Shown piece after piece: positions 55,694-64,000 of a stretch of DNA of 64,000 nucleotides. The position numbers were made by a program, and so were the translations under genes. Source of the stretch: Nocardioides albus (GTDB lineage Bacteria; Actinomycetota; Actinomycetes; Propionibacteriales; Nocardioidaceae); the NCBI RefSeq assembly GCF_014648255.1, contig NZ_BMQT01000001.1, positions 310,001-374,000 of the forward strand. Direction: 5' to 3'. Numbering within the stretch: position 1 is the first letter of the stretch; each line of letters begins with the position of its first letter. A model generated the notes under the pieces. That model was not told where the DNA came from. It ran no database searches and saw only the letters and a program-made list of their open reading frames with translations.

Positions 55694-57133
55694 ATGGGGC
55701 CAGACGACCAGGACAAGACGAGACCGGGCACGCCGCGGCCGACCCCGCCTCCGGCGCCTGAGCCGGCGAACCCGGTCGACCCGGACGCGACCCGGATCCC
55801 CGGCTCGAGCCCCGCACCGCCTCCGCCGCCGACACCTGCCGCAACGCCGCCACCCCCTCCGCCGCCACCGTCGTCTCCGCCGCCTTCCGGACCGCCGACC
55901 CAGCCGCCGCCTTCCCAGCGGCCGACGACACCGCCCCCGCCACCACCCACGATGGCGATGCCGGTGGCGGCGGCCGGCGGCTACGGGCCGCCTCCGGGAC
56001 AGCCGCCGGCTGCGTACGCCTCGGGTTATGGTCTACCGCCGCACCATCAGCCGAAGAAGAGCAACAAGGGGTTGCTGATCGGGCTGGGTGCCGCGGGCGC
56101 GGTGGTGCTCGTCGCGCTGCTCGGCACGGGTGCGTGGGCGTTCTTCACCGGGCGACTCGGGTTCGGACCGCTGAGCGCCGAGGACGAGAAGGCGGTGGTC
56201 GCGATCGCCGCAGACGCCCCGAAGCCGGCCTGGGCCACCGACGGCGACGCAAAGTGCGCCGCCGAGCAGCTGGTCAAGGACGAGCGCAGCGACGCCCTGA
56301 GCAAGGCCGGGCTGATCAAGGTCACCGGGGAGACGGTGACCTATACCGGCGCCTGGCGCGGGCCGCAGGCGACGGCGTACTCCGAGGGTCTGCTCTCCTG
56401 CTCGGGCGACTGGAGCAAGACGATCGGCAAGGAGTGGGCCCTGGCCGACACCGACTGCCTCGGCGACGTGGACGAGACCGCGATGGCCGGACTGATCGCC
56501 ACCCAGACCATGGAGATCGAGGACGCCGGCGTCACCAAGCAGGCCGACAAGGCGGTCTCGGCGCTGGACGAGTGCTACGCGAGCGACGAGCTCACCACAC
56601 CGACTGCGACCGCGACTCCCGCTGTGCTCGGCGTCGACTTCTCGGTCGAGGCGCCTGCCGTCGAGGGCAGCGAGGTCATCCTGCGGGCGAAGTCCGCCGA
56701 TTCCTCGGAGTGGAAGCCGGTGACCAACGGCAAGGTCAGCATCCCCGTCCGTGAGGGCGGCCAGGAGGGCTGCGCCACCTTCGAGGCCTCGATCAGCTAC
56801 CCGTGGGGCACCACCAAGACCAGCGAGGACGAGGCCTGCGGCAAGGCGAAGGACCGACGGCTGTGGTGGACGAAGGACAAGTCGTGCGCCCAGCCGAGGT
56901 ACGCCCCGTGCAACTCCTGGACGCTCCACTACGAGGGCTACGAGCTCCTCTCCAGCGTCACGATCAAGCTGAAGCTCAACGGCGGCGACTGCCGCTCCGC
57001 CTCCGGATCGTGCTCGGACCGAGCCTTCGTCACCAAGCCGAGCGGCACCTGGACCAACTGGACCGCACCGAAGGGTTGGAAGGATCGGTTCACCGCCGAG
57101 GTCGACGGGCTGACCGCCCGATTGCCCAACTAG
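55694..57133 (+). CDS. Membrane protein with the kinase-type extracellular domain (ectodomain paralogue 1)
   Basis: A 479-residue protein without a kinase domain. The first ~120 residues are cytoplasmic and mostly proline (runs such as PPPPPPPPSSPPPSGPP). One TM helix (GLLIGLGAAGAVVLVALLG) follows near 122-145. The outside part is homologous by eye to the C-terminus of the kinase at 57258 and to the protein at 62228: KPAWATDGDAKCAAEQLV, YTGAWRG, LLSC, AMAGLIATQTMEI, ALDECYA, then EGCATFEASISYPWGTTK and CGKA. The cysteines match in position. It may share a ligand with the kinase or form a receptor complex. ATG 55694 is the first start after the repeats. Confidence 0.68.
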   Translation: MGPDDQDKTRPGTPRPTPPPAPEPANPVDPDATRIPGSSPAPPPPPTPAATPPPPPPPPSSPPPSGPPTQPPPSQRPTTPPPPPPTMAMPVAAAGGYGPPPGQPPAAYASGYGLPPHHQPKKSNKGLLIGLGAAGAVVLVALLGTGAWAFFTGRLGFGPLSAEDEKAVVAIAADAPKPAWATDGDAKCAAEQLVKDERSDALSKAGLIKVTGETVTYTGAWRGPQATAYSEGLLSCSGDWSKTIGKEWALADTDCLGDVDETAMAGLIATQTMEIEDAGVTKQADKAVSALDECYASDELTTPTATATPAVLGVDFSVEAPAVEGSEVILRAKSADSSEWKPVTNGKVSIPVREGGQEGCATFEASISYPWGTTKTSEDEACGKAKDRRLWWTKDKSCAQPRYAPCNSWTLHYEGYELLSSVTIKLKLNGGDCRSASGSCSDRAFVTKPSGTWTNWTAPKGWKDRFTAEVDGLTARLPN

Positions 57134-57257
57134 GACCCAGGCATTTGGACACACATTCCGTCTCGTCCGTGGCGTTGCCGCACGACGTTCGTTGACGGGA
57201 CGCTAGGGTTTCGGCAGAGGTCGAATCGGGTAAAAAAATCAGGGCGAGGTTCTAACG

Positions 57258-59528
57258 ATGGTTGCGTTCCCCCAGGAAGGCGAACAGTTCGGTCGCTACG
57301 TGATCGAACGGGTCCTGGGTCAAGGTGGCATGGGTGTCGTCTACCAGGCGAAAGACCCGGCGCTGCGCCGAAAGGTGGCGCTCAAGCTGGTGCTGCCCTC
57401 GCTCACCGTCGACAAGGACTTCATCACCCGCTTCGAGCGGGAAGCCAACATCCTGGCGAAGCTGCGCTCGCGCAACATCGTGCAGATCATCGAGTACGGC
57501 GAGGTCGAGGGAACGGTCTACCTCGTCACCGAGTACGTCCCCGACGGCGACCTGCACGGCTGGCTGAAGACCAAGGGGCCGCTGGAGACCGTCCAGGCGC
57601 TGCGCCTGGTCGGCGACGTCAGCGACGCGCTCTTCGACGCCCACCGCGCCGGGGTGGTCCACCGCGACGTCAAGCCGTCCAACGTGCTCCTGTGGGAGCG
57701 CCAGGAGGGCGAGCTCGTCCCCTACCTGACCGACTTCGGCATCGCGACCGAGGGCGACTCCAACGTGACCCGGGCAGGGTCCGTGGTGGGCTCGCTGCCC
57801 TACATGTCGCCCGAGCGGCACATGGGCGAGCAGGCGACCGCGTCGGGCGACATCTACGCCGCCGGCTGTCTGCTGTGGGCCTGCCTGACCGGCAAGGCCC
57901 CTTACACCGGCAGCGACTTCGAGCTGATGAGTGCCCACATCAACAACCCGGTGCCGCGGCTGCCCGCTTCGACGCCGGGCGCCGACCTGCTCAACCCGAT
58001 CATCCAGCGGGCGCTGGCGAAGAAGCCGGAGAACCGCTTCCGGACCGCCGCCGAGCTCGCCAAGGCGCTCGACAAGGCCGCCGACCGGCTCGAGGAGTCC
58101 GGTCTGGGCGGTGGTGTCGTCGGTGGCGCTGCCGCAGCGGCCGCCGCCGACCTCGGCTCCCGCCCCGGGGTCACCTGGGACACCACCGCGGACGGCACCA
58201 CCGGCGCCGTCGACCGAGCGCCCGAGGCCGAGGCCCAGCCGACGATCGTCAAGCGCCCGGGCGAAGGCACCCCGACTCCCGCCCCGCTCGCCAACGAGAC
58301 CGACTCCACGGTCGTGCACAGCGGCAAGGGTCTGCCCCACGCCGCTGCCGCCGCGACGGCCTCCGGCACGGCCGCCGGAGCGGGCCAGCCCGAGTGGCTG
58401 CCCTCGCACCACTCCAGCGCCGGCCAGGGCAGTGGCGATGGCGGCGACAAGAAGAAGCGCTACGCCATCATCGGCGGCGGCGTCGCCGCGGTCCTGCTCA
58501 TCGGAGCCGGCATCTTCACCCAGGGCTTCGGCATCTTCGGGCTCCACGGCGACGACGCCAAGGCTGCTGAGGCGATCGCCAGCGGCGTACCCAAGCCGGG
58601 GTGGGCCACCGAGGACCAGATGACCTGCGCCGCCGAGAGTCTGGTCGAGAAGGTTCCCGCCGCCGAGCTGCGCTCCCACGGGGTCGTGGACGCCGGCGAC
58701 GACTGGACCTACACCGGCGAGTGGCCCGCGGACGACGCGATGAAGTTCTCCCAGGGTCTGCTCGACTGCACCGAGTCCTGGGCGACCGAGATCGGTGACA
58801 ACTGGAAGGTCGGGGACACCCGCTGCATGGAGAAGGAGGTCGACAAGACCTCCATGGCCGGCCTGATCGCGGTCACCGATCTCCTCAAGGACGGTGACCC
58901 GGGCGCTGCCGGCCCGGCGAAGGAGAAGGCCGTCGAGGCCCTCGACGCGTGCTACGTCAAGGCCGATGCGCTCGGCGCCAAGGTGACCCCGAAACCTGCC
59001 TACATGCAGGTCGACTTCGACGTCCAGGAGCCCACCGCTCCCGGCGGGGAGTCGGAGATCACGATCGCCAAGAAGGGCAGCAGCAGCTACGACGAGCTCA
59101 AGGGTTCCACCTACGAGCTCCCGGTCACCGAGGGCGGTGTCGAGGGCTGCATCGCGGTGAAGACCAACGTCGCCTTCGCCTGGGGCACCGAGAAGGCCAC
59201 CGACGCCGATGTCTGCGGCAAGGCCGAGCCGAAGAAGCTCGAGTGGGTCAAGCTGGACAAGTGCACCGATCCGACCTATACCCGGCAGAAGATCGAGTGC
59301 AACACCTGGCGCCTCACCTTCGAGGGGTTCCAGTCCGGCGAGAAGTTCAACGTGAAGCTCACCCGCAACGGCGGCAAGTGCTCGACCGGCAAGAATGCCA
59401 AGTGCGACTGGCAAGGCACTCCTGATGGCGAGGGCAAGGGCGCGGTCGTCGACTGGTCGGGCCCCAAGGTCTGGAACGACAAGTTCGTCGCCAGCGCCCC
59501 CGGCGCGAGCGCCCAGATCGACAACTAG
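57258..59528 (+). CDS. Transmembrane Ser/Thr protein kinase with a Cys-rich extracellular domain
   Basis: A 756-residue PknB-type (Hanks) kinase. Gly loop GQGGMGVVYQ at 21-30, Lys43 in VALK, HRDVKPSN from 135, DFG at 159-161 and SPE at 184-186 are all intact. Residues ~275-395 form an Ala/Pro linker; one TM helix (AIIGGGVAAVLLIGAGIF) is near 402-420; the remaining ~330 residues are outside and contain no PASTA, PknH or NHL motif known to me. That ectodomain recurs in the proteins at 55694 and 62228. GAGG is nine bases before ATG 57258. Phospho-targets are unknown; its own juxtamembrane Thr residues are likely sites. Confidence 0.85.
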   Translation: MVAFPQEGEQFGRYVIERVLGQGGMGVVYQAKDPALRRKVALKLVLPSLTVDKDFITRFEREANILAKLRSRNIVQIIEYGEVEGTVYLVTEYVPDGDLHGWLKTKGPLETVQALRLVGDVSDALFDAHRAGVVHRDVKPSNVLLWERQEGELVPYLTDFGIATEGDSNVTRAGSVVGSLPYMSPERHMGEQATASGDIYAAGCLLWACLTGKAPYTGSDFELMSAHINNPVPRLPASTPGADLLNPIIQRALAKKPENRFRTAAELAKALDKAADRLEESGLGGGVVGGAAAAAAADLGSRPGVTWDTTADGTTGAVDRAPEAEAQPTIVKRPGEGTPTPAPLANETDSTVVHSGKGLPHAAAAATASGTAAGAGQPEWLPSHHSSAGQGSGDGGDKKKRYAIIGGGVAAVLLIGAGIFTQGFGIFGLHGDDAKAAEAIASGVPKPGWATEDQMTCAAESLVEKVPAAELRSHGVVDAGDDWTYTGEWPADDAMKFSQGLLDCTESWATEIGDNWKVGDTRCMEKEVDKTSMAGLIAVTDLLKDGDPGAAGPAKEKAVEALDACYVKADALGAKVTPKPAYMQVDFDVQEPTAPGGESEITIAKKGSSSYDELKGSTYELPVTEGGVEGCIAVKTNVAFAWGTEKATDADVCGKAEPKKLEWVKLDKCTDPTYTRQKIECNTWRLTFEGFQSGEKFNVKLTRNGGKCSTGKNAKCDWQGTPDGEGKGAVVDWSGPKVWNDKFVASAPGASAQIDN

Positions 59529-59545
59529 TTCTCGCCGACTAGGCT
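59518..59545 (+). promoter_or_regulatory. Promoter of fbiC
   Basis: TCGACA (59518-59523), 16-bp spacer, TAGGCT (59540-59545), then seven bases to ATG 59553. It overlaps the end of the kinase gene. This decides ATG 59553 over the GTG one codon upstream. Confidence 0.6.
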
Positions 59546-59552
59546 GCTCGTG

Positions 59553-62204
59553 ATGAGCGAGCAGCCGACACCCCAGCAGATCCGCCGGGCGCTGGCCCGG
59601 GCCGAACGCGGCGCAGCCCTGGACGTCACGGAGGCTTCGGCTCTCCTGGCGGCCCGGGGCGACGACCTCGACCGACTGACGGCCGCCGCGGCGAAGGTAC
59701 GCGACGCCGGGCTGGTCGCCGCGGGACGACCGGAGACGGTGACCTATTCCCCGAAGGTCTTCATCCCGATCACCAGGCTGTGCCGGGACCGCTGCCACTA
59801 CTGCACGTTCGTGGAGACGCCGGGACAGGCCGAGCGTGAGGGCCGCGAGCCCTACCTGAGCCCCGACGAGATCCTCGAGATCGCCGCCGAAGGCGCGAAG
59901 CTGGGTTGCCTGGAGGCGCTGTTCACCCTCGGCGACCGGCCCGAGGACCGCTGGCCGGAGGCGCAGGAGTGGCTGGAGAGCCGGGGCTATGAGTCGACCC
60001 TCGACTACGTACGGGCGATGGCGGTCCGCGTCCTCGAGGAGACCGGGCTGCTCCCCCACCTCAACCCCGGCGTGATGTCGTGGGAGGAGATGAACCGGCT
60101 CAAGCCGGTCTCCCCGTCGATGGGGATGATGCTCGAGACCACGTCGCGCCGGCTGTTCGAGACCAAGGGCGAGGCCCACTACGGCTCACCCGACAAGGAT
60201 CCTTCCGTGCGGCTCCGAGTCCTCGAGGACGCCGGCCGCCTCTCGATCCCGTTCACCTCCGGCCTCCTGGTCGGCATCGGCGAGACGCTCACCGAGCGCG
60301 CGGAGACGATCTTCGCGCTGCGGAAGGTACACAAGGCGTACGCGGGACTGCAGGAGATCATCGTCCAGAACTTCCGGGCGAAGCCGTCGACCGCCATGCG
60401 CCACGTCGACGACCTGGGACTCGACGAGTATCTGGCCGCGATCGCGGTCAGCCGGATCGTCCTCGGCCCGAAGGCCCGGGTCCAGGCCCCGCCCAACCTC
60501 GTCGACCTCGACGAGTGCCGGGCGCTGCTCGGCGCGGGGATCGACGACTGGGGCGGCGTGTCCCCGCTGACCCCCGACCACGTCAACCCCGAGCGGCCCT
60601 GGCCCTCGCTGGACGCGTTGCGCCAGGTCACCGCCGAGGCCGGCTTCCAGCTGAGGCCGCGGCTGACCGTCCATCCGGAGTACGTCGCCGGCACGCTGCG
60701 CGACGGCCAGTCCTGGATCGACCCGCGGGTCCTGTCCCACGTCGAGGCGCTCGCCGACGAAGACGGGCTCGCCCGCGAGGGGATCCGGCCCGAGGGCCGA
60801 CCTTGGCAGGAGCCGGACGGCGGCTTCACCGCCGCCGGGCGCGTCGACCTGCACGCCTCCGTCGACACCACCGGACGCACCAACGACCGACGCGACGACT
60901 TCGAGACGGTCTACGGCGACTGGGACACCATCCGCGAGGCGGCCAAGACCACCAGCCAACCGTTGGTTGAGCCCGGCGAGCGCCAGCGAGCCGGTGTCGA
61001 AACCAACACGGTCCCCTCGAGCGCCGACGGGAACCGTGTTGGTCTCGACACGCCTCCGCCTAGCGGCTCCGGCGGCTCGACCAGCGGGGGCGGCTCGACC
61101 AGCGAGGGGAAGGCTGCGCTCAAGGCAGCCGAGAAGGACCCCGGCAACCTCTCCGACGAGCACGCGCTGACGCTGATGACCGCCGAGGGGGACCTGCTGC
61201 GCCAGGTCACCAGGCTCGCCGACGACCTGCGTAAAGAGGTCAACGGCGACACCGTGACGTACGTCGTCAACCGCAACATCAACTTCACCAACGTCTGCTA
61301 CGTCGGCTGCCGGTTCTGCGCTTTCGCCCAGCGGCGGACGGACGCGGATGCGTACTCTCTCGATCTGGACCAGGTCGCCGACCGCGCCGAGGAGGCGTGG
61401 AACCTCGGCGCCACCGAGGTCTGCATGCAGGGCGGGATCGACCCCGAGCTCCCCAGCACCGCCTACTTCGACCTCGTCCAGGCCGTGAAGCAGCGGGTGC
61501 CGGAGATGCACGTGCACGCGTTCAGCCCGATGGAGATCGTCAACGGCACCGCCCGCACCGGGCTCTCGATCGAGGACTTCCTGATCAAGGTCCGCGAGTC
61601 CGGGCTCGGCAGCATCCCCGGCACGGCAGCGGAGATCCTCGACGACGAGGTCCGCTGGGTGCTGACCAAGGGCAAGCTGCCCGCGAAGACCTGGATCGAG
61701 ATCATCTCCACCGCGCATCGCGTCGGCATCCCGACGACGTCGACGATGATGTACGGCCACGTCGACAACCCGCGCCACTGGGTCGGCCACCTCCGCGTCC
61801 TCGCCGGGATCCAGGACCGAGCACGCGAGCATGGCAACGCCGAGCTCACCGAGTTCGTACCGCTCCCCTTCGTCCACACGAGCGCGCCGATCTACCTCGC
61901 CGGGGCGGCCCGTCCGGGGCCGACCATGCGCGACAACCTCGCCGTCCACGCGCTCGCCCGGATCATGCTCCACGGCCGCATCGACAACATCCAGACGAGC
62001 TGGGTCAAGCTCGGCGTCGACGGCACCCGGGCGATGCTCCAGGCTGGCGCCAACGACCTCGGCGGCACCCTGATGGAGGAGACCATCTCCCGGATGGCCG
62101 GCTCCGAGCACGGCTCGGCCAAGACCGTCGCCGAGCTCGAGGAGATCGGGGCAGGCATAGGCCGGGCGGTATCGGAGAGGACCACCCTCTACGATCCTCG
62201 CTGA
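59553..62204 (+). CDS. fbiC: 7,8-didemethyl-8-hydroxy-5-deazariboflavin (FO) synthase, CofG-CofH fusion
   Basis: Builds the FO chromophore of coenzyme F420 from tyrosine and a riboflavin precursor, using two radical SAM domains. CofG part: iron-sulfur motif [10 protein letters not shown] near residue 75. CofH part: [16 protein letters not shown] near 575. The C-terminal half follows M. tuberculosis FbiC closely ([70 protein letters not shown]). At 883 aa it is longer than the usual ~855 because of a repeat-derived insert in the linker (about residues 470-519). It links this region to fgd1 and the LLM gene. Confidence 0.95.
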   Translation: MSEQPTPQQIRRALARAERGAALDVTEASALLAARGDDLDRLTAAAAKVRDAGLVAAGRPETVTYSPKVFIPITRLCRDRCHYCTFVETPGQAEREGREPYLSPDEILEIAAEGAKLGCLEALFTLGDRPEDRWPEAQEWLESRGYESTLDYVRAMAVRVLEETGLLPHLNPGVMSWEEMNRLKPVSPSMGMMLETTSRRLFETKGEAHYGSPDKDPSVRLRVLEDAGRLSIPFTSGLLVGIGETLTERAETIFALRKVHKAYAGLQEIIVQNFRAKPSTAMRHVDDLGLDEYLAAIAVSRIVLGPKARVQAPPNLVDLDECRALLGAGIDDWGGVSPLTPDHVNPERPWPSLDALRQVTAEAGFQLRPRLTVHPEYVAGTLRDGQSWIDPRVLSHVEALADEDGLAREGIRPEGRPWQEPDGGFTAAGRVDLHASVDTTGRTNDRRDDFETVYGDWDTIREAAKTTSQPLVEPGERQRAGVETNTVPSSADGNRVGLDTPPPSGSGGSTSGGGSTSEGKAALKAAEKDPGNLSDEHALTLMTAEGDLLRQVTRLADDLRKEVNGDTVTYVVNRNINFTNVCYVGCRFCAFAQRRTDADAYSLDLDQVADRAEEAWNLGATEVCMQGGIDPELPSTAYFDLVQAVKQRVPEMHVHAFSPMEIVNGTARTGLSIEDFLIKVRESGLGSIPGTAAEILDDEVRWVLTKGKLPAKTWIEIISTAHRVGIPTTSTMMYGHVDNPRHWVGHLRVLAGIQDRAREHGNAELTEFVPLPFVHTSAPIYLAGAARPGPTMRDNLAVHALARIMLHGRIDNIQTSWVKLGVDGTRAMLQAGANDLGGTLMEETISRMAGSEHGSAKTVAELEEIGAGIGRAVSERTTLYDPR
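60962..61108. repeat. Palindromic repeat inserted in frame in the fbiC linker
   Basis: GTTGGTT (60962-60968) pairs with AACCAAC (61001-61007); then ACCAACACGGT (61002-61012) pairs with ACCGTGTTGGT (61033-61043). Then come two copies of an 18-bp unit beginning CGGCTCGACCAGCG (61073-61090 and 61091-61108). The whole is in frame and encodes a Gly/Ser-rich spacer. Motifs of the GGTTGAGC...GTCGAAACC kind are otherwise intergenic repeats in related genomes (from memory). Confidence 0.75.
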
Positions 62205-62227
62205 ACGCATCGCCGAGGAAGAGTGAG

Positions 62228-63457
62228 ATGTCCGACCCCACCGGAAGCACCGCTCAGCACCGCCCCAAACCGACCGAGCTCGCCAACGCCGCGGCCGAGG
62301 AGGCCCGCCGGCGACGGCTCGGGCTGCCTCCGCTGCCCCGGCGGCGGCGCACCCGGGGCCGGACCGTACGTCGGGCGCTGCGCTGGTTCACCGTCGTCGG
62401 TGCGCTCGTGGCGGTCGCGTTCCTCGCCACGACGGCGTGGGCCTATCTGACCGGCGTCATCGGGCCGATGCGCGGTGACGACAAGGAGGTGGCTCGCGTC
62501 CTCAGTCTCGCCGGAGACACTCCCGCCTGGGCCGACCCCGGCCAGATCCGCTGCGCCGCGGAGGCCGTCGTCGAGGACGAGGGCAGCGCCGGGCTGGCCG
62601 CGGCCGGGGTCGTCGCCCCGCAGGGCAGCGGTTTCAGCTACACCGGCGAGTGGCCCTCGGAGCTGGGCTCGCAGTGGTACGCAGAGCTCCTCGACTGCGC
62701 CGGCGATGGCCCCGACAGTGACTCAGCCACCTGGAGCAAGCAGGTCGCCGGCGCCTGGACGCTCGATGACCCACGATGTCTGCGGCAGGTCGGCCGCCCC
62801 GCGATCGCCGGCGTCCTCGCGGTCACCAACCTGCGGCTCGCTGATGAAGACCTCGCGGCCAAGAACATCGCCGCTATCACCGACCTCGACAGCTGCTACG
62901 CCCGCACGCCCGAGGCACCGACCGGCGCCGCGGCCGCGGGCTACCGCGAGGTCACGCTGAAGGTCACCGCGCCGACGGTTGCCGCCGGCGTCGTGTCCCT
63001 CGACGACGGCACGGCGCAGCCGACCTCCGGCGAGGACCCGGAGCTCACCTACACCCTGCCGGTCGCCCAGGGCGGCGCCGAGGCCTGCGTGCAGGCGACC
63101 ACCACGGTGACGTACGCCTGGGGCACGGTCCGCACCGGCGAGCCAGCCAAGGTCTGTGGCAAGGCGGCCGCGGCCAAGATGGAGTGGCGCACCGTCGAGC
63201 GCTCCTGCCCGAAGGACAAGCCGAGGTGCACCTACATGGCCGCCTACGTCGAGGGCTTGACCGACAACCAGACGATGACGGTCACCTACCGACCGACGGG
63301 CGACTTCAAGTGCGCCGGCAAGAAGCCGACCTGCACGGTCAAGATCAAGGCCGACACCGACGGCAAGGCCCGCACGCCCGGCCTCCTGGTCACGGGCAAG
63401 AAGGGGAAGGTCGTCGCCAGCGCAGGCAGTCTGAGGGCGACGTACCCCGACTCGTAG
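62228..63457 (+). CDS. Membrane protein with the kinase-type extracellular domain (ectodomain paralogue 2)
   Basis: A 409-residue protein: a 48-residue basic cytoplasmic head ([19 protein letters not shown]), one TM helix ([22 protein letters not shown]) and an outside domain like that of the kinase at 57258. Shared positions: [75 protein letters not shown] precedes ATG 62228. It starts 23 bases after fbiC and ends ten bases before the next gene, so cotranscription is likely. No kinase, protease or sugar-binding motif is visible. Together with 55694 it brackets the kinase-fbiC pair. Confidence 0.66.
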   Translation: MSDPTGSTAQHRPKPTELANAAAEEARRRRLGLPPLPRRRRTRGRTVRRALRWFTVVGALVAVAFLATTAWAYLTGVIGPMRGDDKEVARVLSLAGDTPAWADPGQIRCAAEAVVEDEGSAGLAAAGVVAPQGSGFSYTGEWPSELGSQWYAELLDCAGDGPDSDSATWSKQVAGAWTLDDPRCLRQVGRPAIAGVLAVTNLRLADEDLAAKNIAAITDLDSCYARTPEAPTGAAAAGYREVTLKVTAPTVAAGVVSLDDGTAQPTSGEDPELTYTLPVAQGGAEACVQATTTVTYAWGTVRTGEPAKVCGKAAAAKMEWRTVERSCPKDKPRCTYMAAYVEGLTDNQTMTVTYRPTGDFKCAGKKPTCTVKIKADTDGKARTPGLLVTGKKGKVVASAGSLRATYPDS

Positions 63458-63460
63458 GCT
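63455..63460 (+). promoter_or_regulatory. -10 element of the formylglycine-generating enzyme gene (leaderless)
   Basis: TAGGCT followed by seven bases and GTG 63468, overlapping the end of the previous gene. No good -35 is visible. Confidence 0.5.
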
Positions 63461-63467
63461 GGTGGTC

Positions 63468-64000
63468 GTGCCTTCCGACCTGACCTTCGGCGCGACCCGC
63501 GGGCCCGGCCCCGACCCGGCTCGGCGCCCGCCGGCCCTGCCCCGCAAGCGCCGCCGGACGCTCGTCGACCTCCCCGGCGGGCCGTACGCGGCCGGGGACA
63601 CCTTCGGTGAGGGCTACCAGGCTGACGGCGAAGGCCCGGTGCACCCGGTCGTCCTGCCCGGCTTCCGGCTCGACGCGACCGCAGTGACGAACGAGGAGTT
63701 CGCGCGGTTCGTGAAGGCGACCGGCCATGTCACCACGGCCGAGCGTGAAGGCTTCTCCGCCGTCTTCCATCTCGCCTTCGACGGTGACCCCCGCGACGTG
63801 CTGGGCCGCTCCCCGGAGGCGCCCTGGTGGCTCGGCGTGCGCGCCGCCTCCTGGAGGGCGCCAGAGGGCCCCGGCACCAACGTCGGCCGCCGGGGCAACC
63901 ACCCCGTCGTGCACGTCTCCCACGACGACGCGCTGGCCTACTGCGAGTGGGCCGGGACGAGACTGCCGACCGAGGCCGAGTGGGAGTACGCCGCCCGCGG
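63468..64000 (+). CDS. Formylglycine-generating enzyme family protein, cut by the window end
   Basis: The first 177 codons only. The SUMF1/FGE fold is clear from [29 protein letters not shown] at the start (in parts), [15 protein letters not shown], the [20 protein letters not shown] core and [14 protein letters not shown], where the window stops. Such enzymes oxidise a cysteine of sulfatases to formylglycine; the active cysteines and calcium-binding residues lie beyond the end. No sulfatase gene is in view, but one may follow. GTG start supported by the leaderless -10 at 63455. Confidence 0.88.
   Translation, partial: MPSDLTFGATRGPGPDPARRPPALPRKRRRTLVDLPGGPYAAGDTFGEGYQADGEGPVHPVVLPGFRLDATAVTNEEFARFVKATGHVTTAEREGFSAVFHLAFDGDPRDVLGRSPEAPWWLGVRAASWRAPEGPGTNVGRRGNHPVVHVSHDDALAYCEWAGTRLPTEAEWEYAAR

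Noticed and set aside
57252..62210. Two very long minus-strand frames (975 and 674 residues) opposite the kinase and fbiC genes
   Set aside because: Both strands cannot be constrained here; the plus strand has intact kinase and radical-SAM motifs, the minus strand none.

Overview
The window is high-GC DNA with densely packed genes, GTG as well as ATG starts, and many genes that appear to be translated from leaderless mRNAs. Gene content (monomeric NADP isocitrate dehydrogenase, a coenzyme F420 pathway gene with an F420-dependent glucose-6-phosphate dehydrogenase, a PerM/DUF6350 protein, DUF3017, PspC signalling, PknB-type kinase) points to an actinobacterium. Nocardioidaceae (Nocardioides-like) is my best guess, but that is inference from style and content. 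No rRNA, tRNA, CRISPR array, transposase or prophage gene was recognised.

Layout. 0.4-12.4 kb: osmolyte and transport genes (glucosylglycerol-phosphate synthase/phosphatase, MFS exporter, a small HTH plus Clp-N cassette between two inverted palindromic repeats, a 1.2-kDa-residue fused ABC exporter, icd, aquaporin). 12.4-18.4 kb: a core block DUF3017-folD, an RTX-repeat secreted protein, purH-purN-perM. 18.5-27.8 kb: an accessory stretch with three consecutive sigma-factor/membrane-sensor units, a dicarboxylate symporter, an FMN reductase and an XRE regulator. 27.8-35.0 kb: core sucD-sucC, an M23 peptidase and pcrA. 35-41.6 kb: a SulP-carbonic anhydrase fusion and a PspC two-component system. 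41.6-53.2 kb: TetR, a phosphodiesterase, a frameshifted DUF222/HNH gene, a MerR-hydrolase fusion, a beta-helix protein, a heterodimeric ABC exporter with one ATPase site, a Uma2-type nuclease, an SDR lacking its catalytic residues and an ECF sigma factor with a SnoaL-like tail. 53.3-64 kb: fgd1 divergent from a second F420-type oxidoreductase, three 30-bp-phased palindromes, then a Ser/Thr kinase and two kinase-less proteins that share its extracellular domain, with fbiC between them, and the start of a formylglycine-generating enzyme gene.

How parts fit. fbiC makes the F420 chromophore, fgd1 reduces F420, and the divergent LLM oxidoreductase probably uses it. The genes pcrA-M23-sucCD and perM-purN-purH form a conserved actinobacterial neighbourhood that here is split by the sensor array. 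The two signalling sets (sigma/sensor array; kinase plus two ectodomain paralogues) are the parts least explained by known biology. All functional calls rest on reading the sequence and remembered family motifs; no database search was run.
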